A stretch of 64,000 nucleotides of DNA from Nyssa sinensis (Eukaryota > Streptophyta > Magnoliopsida > Cornales > Nyssaceae): NCBI GenBank assembly GCA_008638375.1, contig CM018047.1, forward strand, positions 55,307,727 through 55,371,726. Direction: 5' to 3'. A program made the position numbers and the translations under genes. Below are positions 57,922 to 64,000 of this stretch, one piece after another; positions within the stretch are counted from its first letter, which is position 1, and each line of letters starts with the position of its first letter. The notes below the pieces were generated by a model that made no database searches, was not told the origin of the DNA, and saw nothing but the letters and a program-made list of their open reading frames with translations.

Positions 57922-59490
57922 TTTTAAAGGGGTGGAAAACCCCATTCATGTTGTGAAAATGAATTTTCTAGACAATATTCACTTTTGGAGAGTAGGGAAA
58001 TATCCCATTTTTCTTTTTGATTTTGTTTATTTTTTTAGGCAACTAAATTATAAGAAGATTATATGTAGCTCTCTTTTTTTGTATACAAGTGTCCCCTTTA
58101 GCACTTTGTTTATAATATATTTCTTACCATCAAAATATTGAAGCCCAATGAAAGGGGATCTTTGTTGTGTTTTTCCTATCCTAGTGATTATCACTCAAGT
58201 TAAGTCCATTCATTTCTCAAGGTTGTCAGAACCTCACTTCAAATTTACAATCTACAATTGTATTTCATGAAACACAAGTTAAAAATGAAGAAATGAGATT
58301 TTTATAGCTTTAATGGTTTTGGAATAGATTCAAGCTTCTACTAATAATTTCTCAACAAGATGATTGTTATTGTTATTCCTCATTTGGCTTGTGCATTGAG
58401 TTAATCTAGCATTAGTTCATATACACACACACACACACACACAAACTAATTTGCATACCATAAAATGCTTTTAATTACTAACAAATCGTAAAATTTCATG
58501 CATCATTTGAATACACTTGACCGATGAAGTAGGATCCTTGGGATAAATTTTTTTTTTTTTTGTTGGTAAAATATACTCACTGAGATAAAAGATAAAATTA
58601 CACATTCTATTTATGTAGTTTTTGAAAATTTCTTCTTCAATTATCTTATTTAAGTGTTTAAATTATTATTACGAAACCTGTTTTTAGCATTTAGTAGAAA
58701 AGCATATTCATTTCCATGAAAAATTTAAGGGTTTTCACATTAGGATGAAAAGGGTGACAATTGTTTCTTTCATGAACACTTTCAAGTCATATCTGTATTT
58801 GCAATCAATTGTTTAAGGTTCACTCAAGTTAGGGGAAGTTCTTGTGTACTAATTTATTGTCATCATTATTTTATATCCTGGGGAGGCAAGTTACCATTAT
58901 GCTCTAGCCTAGAATATTGAAGCAATTAAATGAAGATTTAAGTGTAACATCAACTATTCCAATTTCAGTTGTTATAAGATTCCATTTCCCCTATCTAACT
59001 TCCTAAATATCCTCGTGTAGAGGGTTTGTCACTTGTGTACTTTAGTTGTGATAACAATTTCTAAAGTTTTAGGTATCACAATCTGCATTTGTTGGTTGCA
59101 AAGATGTTATAATATCTCATATCATTGTTGGGGGGAGGGGGGGTTAATTTCTTTAACATTGGCCTCTTATGAAATGTTTTGCACCCATTATATATTTCTA
59201 ATCTAGAATGGTTCAATATTTTAATGATTCCCCCTTCTTGAATGGTGTTGGAAAATGTTCTTCATTGCCTTTAGTGACTCTATTAACTTTCACTGTTTTC
59301 CAACTTTCATCCCTTGCACTCTTGTTAAAAATATCTTATATGCACTATTAGTTAGTCTTAAATTTGGATGTAATGGAACACTAATGTAAACTCTAATTAA
59401 TGATGTACAATGTACAATTATAATTTAGTACTGCTCTGCCAAATGTAATTGCATTTCAAAAAAAAATAAAAATTACCTGTAAAATTCTAC
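57922..59490. other. No recognised gene; (CA)n near 58423-58441
   Basis: AT-rich host sequence to the right of solo LTR F. The frame at 57773-58141 starts inside the LTR and has no motif. Confidence 0.5.
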
Positions 59491-59499
59491 TATAAACTA

Positions 59500-61068
59500 A
59501 AGGTAAAAGAACTTGGAATCGAATCGAAGGCCTTACAGCCTATCGAATTCTGTAATCTGCATAAGGTGGGTTTTGGGACTCTAAATGAAGGACAAATGCT
59601 TGAGGAAAATTCTGACAAGAAGCGAATTATTGTTGTTTCAAGTCTCAATGCAACCATGTAGCAAGGTATGCTTCCATATATAATAATCAACATAAATATT
59701 TGTTAATTTATGTGAACTTATAATACAAATCTAAAATTAATATACATATTTATTATTGAAACGGGTCAATTCCGGCTTTCAACCACGAATATGTCAACAA
59801 TACAATTTGATCCAAGTTGTATACAAGTTCAAAAATTGAAAAAATGGTGATGTATATTTGCGTTTGAAAAAAATAACAAAACTAATATTGTCAATAATAT
59901 ATTGCAAATTATTACTATACAATTATGTAAAAAATATAGGTTGAATTCTATGTCCATGAATGAAAGAGATGTTAAGCAATTAGCAGTTGAAAAGAAAATC
60001 AAACAAGCAAAGGAAATAAATATTTGAGACTTGCTGATCAACCCATTATCTATAATGGAGGTAAACATAGTCTTTTATAGTAATTATTACAATTACGTCT
60101 TATCCTAACTAAATAAATTAATTTACAGAACACTTTATATTATTTCCAAGCAACCATAGATGATGTTGAAAACAACAATCAACCATGGTACGATGGTTGC
60201 AGAGTCTACAATAAAAGGCTCACGGAAACAAAAGAAGGACTTGAATGTTACAGATGTGATAGCAAAAATGCATAATCCATCCCTAGATAATACAAAATAT
60301 AAAGTAATGGTGCATTGAATAAAAAAACATTTTATTTATAAGAGAAACAAGGATGAATATGGGTTTGTTTGCCTCTCTTTCAATCACAAAAACATAGTTA
60401 ATACTAGCAAATCAGTCACACAAAGTCCTCCTAAGTAGCCTAGATAGAAATCTCTTACTCTATCATCTGATAAGTTCAATAAAAATTACAGGTACCATAT
60501 CAGGCTCGAAGTCATTGATGGTAATCATAAAGCTACTATAATTTTATTTGAAGAGTCAGCAACTTCTCTCATTGGTTGCACAGTTTCAAATTACATAAAC
60601 TTGGTACACAAGGTATACAATATTTTGATCCAAAAATAAACTCAATATTAGTACAATATTTGTATGTAAAACATGACATTAAATTTATGCTTGCATTTCA
60701 ATACAGGATAAGTTCAAATCATGTTTTTATAGAAAAATGGTTTCATGCAATACAAATTTTTGTTTAATTCAAATAGAGTAACCCATTCTGCCGCAGGTCA
60801 AACTCTAACAATAATTGCACAAGGAATTGAAGTTGCACGAGGAGATAACTTTGCAAAAGTCAACGAAGAGAGGAAACTAAAGAAGAAAATTGTTGAAGCA
60901 ATTGATGAAGTTGAACCGATCTAGATTGAAAATGAAGACATCAATAACTTCAAGATAAATGAAAAGGAACTGATTGAAATTGAAGATGACGAGAATCTTA
61001 ATGATTTTTACAAGAGACGGAAGCAAATTCCAAGAAAAAAAATACAAACATCTTTAAAAAGAAAATAA
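59500..61068 (+). pseudogene. RPA1-like single-stranded DNA-binding protein remnant
   Basis: Scattered exon-like pieces match the plant RPA70/RPA1-like family. About 59768-59840 reads TNMSTIQFDPSCIQVQKLKKW, end of a DNA-binding OB fold. 60129-60272 reads TLYYFQATIDDVENNN, PWYDGC and ECYRCDS, the zinc-ribbon of the C-terminal OB fold. 60490-60612 reads YHIRLEVIDGNHKATIILFEE then SLIGC. About 60800-61068 has an acidic/basic tail ending in LKRK and a stop. The ribbon's first CxxC has lost its second Cys (CRVY), a stop follows at about 60271, and TAG interrupts the tail at about 60922. A more doubtful first piece (59512-59660) ends in VVSSLNATM and a stop. RPA1-like genes occur both in the cell's replication machinery and as cargo proteins of plant Helitron transposons. 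Confidence 0.7.
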
Positions 61069-61380
61069 AGGTTGAGAATGTCTAAATCTATCCGCACCTT
61101 TATTGCAGTCGTTTTTTGTTTTGTCCTACTTGGTTTGTTTTATGTCTCTCTTGTACATTTGTATATATTTAGATTCCACAACAAAACTTTGGTTGCAAAA
61201 AAAAAAAGTGTTTTTGCTTTGCTTTAAGTGCATTGCCCAGTTAGGCCAAACATATAGCTGAAAGAAATATGCTTCTCTTGGCCAAAAACACTAATCTTGA
61301 TCAATACTACCTATCCTTAGTTTAATAAACATACTTGAACTACTACACGGTTCAGTAATCGCTCTTATGTTTGGAAGGAA

Positions 61381-61475
61381 CGAATGAAGGCTTCAGTGAA
61401 AGTACAAAACCTTATGTACCGAGCTGCTATTGCTGATTCTCAACCTCATCCATCCACCCGCAATGCATTCTCAAG
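61381..61475 (+). other. Exon-like fragment, unrecognised
   Basis: One frame reads ERMKASVKVQNLMYRAAIAD then SQPHPSTRNAFSS, with normal protein composition, and ends near a GTAAAG donor-like site. I cannot name the family. It may be another gene piece in this fragment-rich region. Confidence 0.25.
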
Positions 61476-62913
61476 TAAAGACCTCTTCTTATTACTTTTT
61501 TTTTTTGGAATGCTATTATATTTATTGAATGTTGTTTGCCACATGATAAGTGGATAAGTAGCTTGTTGAGGTAACTTATGAGCATGGAGTCTCACATTGG
61601 CTAATGAGTATAATAAGGAAGGAGTAAAATATATAATTAGGCCCTAAACCTAATAGCTTAAGCTTTTGAATAAACTCGTGATCCAACATGTATGCGAGGA
61701 CCTTTACGAGGACTCCTTAGTTATCTATTTCTTTGACATGTATTGGTTTTCCATCACTCGATGCATGCGTGAAATTTATCCCCAAGTTATATCCAATGCT
61801 CATGTTCAATTATCAATATCAGTTGCATGATCCATCGACATCTATTTAATTGACTAATTTCTAACTTTTATTATTTGTTTAAAAAGTGCTACACCCAGAA
61901 GTTCATTTGTCAGATTAGTTGTAGGGGTTTATGTCCTTTTATATTTTAGCATCTTGGCATGACATTTGACTATTATTGATAGTTAAAAAGTGTTACATCC
62001 AGAAGTTATTTGGTCTTTCAATGAAAGATTGTTTTTGATGAGATATTTTGTCAAACCTCTAGCTTTACATTTCTCATCTTGTATATTCTAGAGTCAAATT
62101 TCAGTTTCTAATAAAATAATGTTTCAGAATGAATTTTTGGTATTGTGATAGGTAGATAATCTACAAAAGCATGTCCATGTTATTGGAACTCTAGCAGAGG
62201 ATTGATTAAGTCATCATTTCCCCTTTGTCAAGGTATTAATTTGCTACAGTTTCTTATCCTTGCTAAAGCTCTTAAGCTATCAACCATATAAAGTCTTTTA
62301 TTTATTTATTTATTTTTGTCATCGAGAAAGCTTGTAATGTATGTATTTTTCCCCTTCACTGTCTAATATTACCAATTACAATTAGCTTGTTTATAGTGGT
62401 GCCATTTAAAGCTACATCCTTGTGCTCTTAATTGATTTTTTTTTTAAAAAAATAGACAAATAAATATACATGATTTAAATAAAAAGGTACTTCGAGGAAC
62501 CATAGAAAAATGGTCTTGCATTAGTCTCAAATAGAAGATAGGAGAACAAAATGAAAAATATAATACATTCAAACAATGGTGTGTCATGTGAATTTATAGA
62601 TAGATAAATAGGCTTTGATGGGTTATCATAATCTAACCACATGAACTAAACAAAGCTCTGTTACTATTGGTACAGTCTATTACAACCAAACAAGAAAAAT
62701 ATCAAGATGGTAAACTCAAGTACAATGCAAGATAAATACATAAGTTTTACTAAAGAGGGAAGATTTGAAATCCTAAGTTTGATCTAGTTAGGGATTTGAT
62801 GGACAATCCTTTTAACAGTTTAAATCAGTAAGAGGAAAAAATTAAGAAAAACTTACCCTAACTTTAAATACATAATTAATTAATTGGATACAAAAGAAAC
62901 ATTATAAGGTCAA
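61476..62913. other. AT-rich stretch, nothing recognised
   Basis: No coding signal. The phrase 'agtgctacacccagaagttc' near 61886 is repeated as 'gtgttacatccagaagttat' near 61990. Confidence 0.5.
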
Positions 62914-62973
62914 TCTAATAACCCGAAATTTTTTTTTTATATAAATTTTATGGTTATTTATTTTATTATTGGA

Positions 62974-63018
<45 letters not shown>

Positions 63019-64000
63019 GTTAGTAAAATGTGTAATTTTATTATAAAATGTATGGAGGTATGTATGTGTAGCATGTATGTGTGTGTGAAACAATTATGTG
63101 TATGTGTGTATGTGTGGGACAATGCAAGTGCATATGTATGTGGGCATGTATATGTGAACATATATATATGTAACAGTGCAGTGTGTGTGTGACAGACCTG
63201 GAGAGTGTGTGTATTTAGTGTGTGTGTCTAGTGTGTGTGTGTGATAAGTGATATATATATATATATATAGGTGTAAGGTGTAGGGCAGCTTTGCATTTAA
63301 TGCAAAGCTGCTTTGTAGAGAAATTTGGGGAGAAGCAAAGTGGCTGAACAGAGAGGAATAAGTCAAGGAAAGGGGCTGTGAAGGGGGAGTAACCGAGAGA
63401 GAGAAATGGAGGTGTGAGTGATATATGTGTGGTCTCGGTTGGGGGAAGAGAAGGAAAAAAAAGCAGAAAGTGAGGGAGAACTGTAAGAACGGAGAGGAAG
63501 CTAGAGAGGTGACCAAGAGGAATAGAAGTGAGAGGAAGCAACCCCCAAAGAGAAAAACAGAAATTTTAGGTAAGTGGGTGCTTCTGTTTTATTTTTTTTA
63601 CAAGCATGATAATTAATTTGATGTATAGAGTCTTATAGAGCATGTTGTAAGGTTCATTTTGCAAAAATAATGAAAGAAAATGACCAAGAAACGAGGGAGA
63701 AAATGAGGGTTACAGGTTGGGGGCAATAATCGGGTTTTAGGGGTTTTGTGTTTAAAAACTTGCCAAGATCATGAGAAAGTGTTCCTCTTGAACACAGGAA
63801 ACCTTTAGGATCAGAATGGGAGGAAAACAATGATTCAAAAGCCATAAAAATGGAGGTTTGACAGTCGGCCGGAAAACTGAGAAGGAAAGAAATGAGGTAG
63901 ATTCACTCCGTTTAAATGGCCCCAAATTATGTTAAAATGTTTTAAAAACATTATGGGTTAGTTTAGGAATGAAAATGGCTTTGAAAACACCAAGAAAAAT
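62914..64000 (+). mobile_element. Partial long-LTR copy running off the right edge
   Basis: Closely related to the first 1.1 kb of solo LTR E. It has TAATAACCCGAAA near the start, an ATT-repeat (62977-63018), TG repeats, the palindrome at 63285-63311, a purine tract with 'aagaacggagaggaagctag' shared exactly with LTR E, GTAAGT at 63570 and ACAG ending 63715. Its terminal dinucleotide reads TC rather than TG (62914-62915), probably a mutation. Frames at 62958-63161 (-), 63094-63516 (-) and 63425-63616 (+) are repeat-derived. Confidence 0.82.
63285..63311. repeat. 13-bp-arm palindrome in the right-edge LTR
   Basis: Identical arms to those in LTRs A, B and E. Confidence 0.9.

Noticed and set aside
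50264..62913. Helitron termini
   Set aside because: I looked for a TC start with a downstream CTRR preceded by a short GC hairpin and an A|T target. Several weak candidates exist by chance but none is convincing, so no boundary is annotated.
1..64000. tRNA, rRNA or organellar DNA insertions
   Set aside because: No block with the expected conserved motifs was noticed by eye. A tRNAscan-SE or Infernal run would be decisive and was not possible.

Overview
This window looks like nuclear DNA of a flowering plant, probably a eudicot. It is AT-rich and almost entirely built of transposable elements and their remnants. The Ty1/copia and Ty3/gypsy (Tekay-like) clades, CACTA ends with 'TTAGCGACGC' subterminal repeats, a LINE-type zinc knuckle and plant-type STY kinase, kinesin-5, carotenoid-dioxygenase and RPA fragments all point that way. 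The species cannot be named from the sequence. I find no intact cellular gene, no tRNA and no rRNA. Most longer open frames lie in low-complexity LTR sequence and are not genes.

The dominant component is a group of related long LTRs (2.9-3.5 kb) without coding regions. Six complete copies have TG..CA ends and 5-bp target duplications: 7537-13621 (ATTAT), 8108-11136 (TGCTT, inserted inside the previous one), 26824-30111 (GTCTT), 39984-43370 (TACTG/TATTG), 46733-50258 (ATATG) and 54983-57916 (CAAAC). Partial copies run off both window edges (1-1740 and 62914-64000). They share an ordered architecture: a simple-repeat zone, a hairpin, a purine tract, a GTAAG...GCAG interval of 146-148 nt, an AT-rich block, and repeated GGAC..GTCC modules.

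Layout. 1-7.5 kb: partial LTR, a CACTA 3' end and old LTR debris. 7.5-13.6 kb: LTR nested in LTR. 14.4-18.5 kb: decayed copia elements. 19.0-33.8 kb: a LINE remnant, then a CACTA-type element carrying about 19 units of a 161-bp tandem repeat. The array is broken by a 1.1-kb Tekay-derived miniature LTR element. The CACTA is also broken by a gag-only gypsy element that itself contains a long solo LTR. 35.6-44.8 kb: a copia element with TA..TA termini and identical-length 222-bp LTRs. Its middle is replaced by the 3' third of a Tekay gypsy element, whose LTR holds another solo LTR. 44.8-62.9 kb: a different landscape of cellular gene fragments interrupted by two solo LTRs. It holds a duplicated carotenoid-dioxygenase exon, a kinesin-5 motor fragment fused in frame to STY-type kinase exons, and an RPA1-like pseudogene.

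Nothing here looks like a working pathway. The interest lies in insertion order, conserved non-coding LTR structure, and the mechanism that gathered gene fragments at 45-62 kb.
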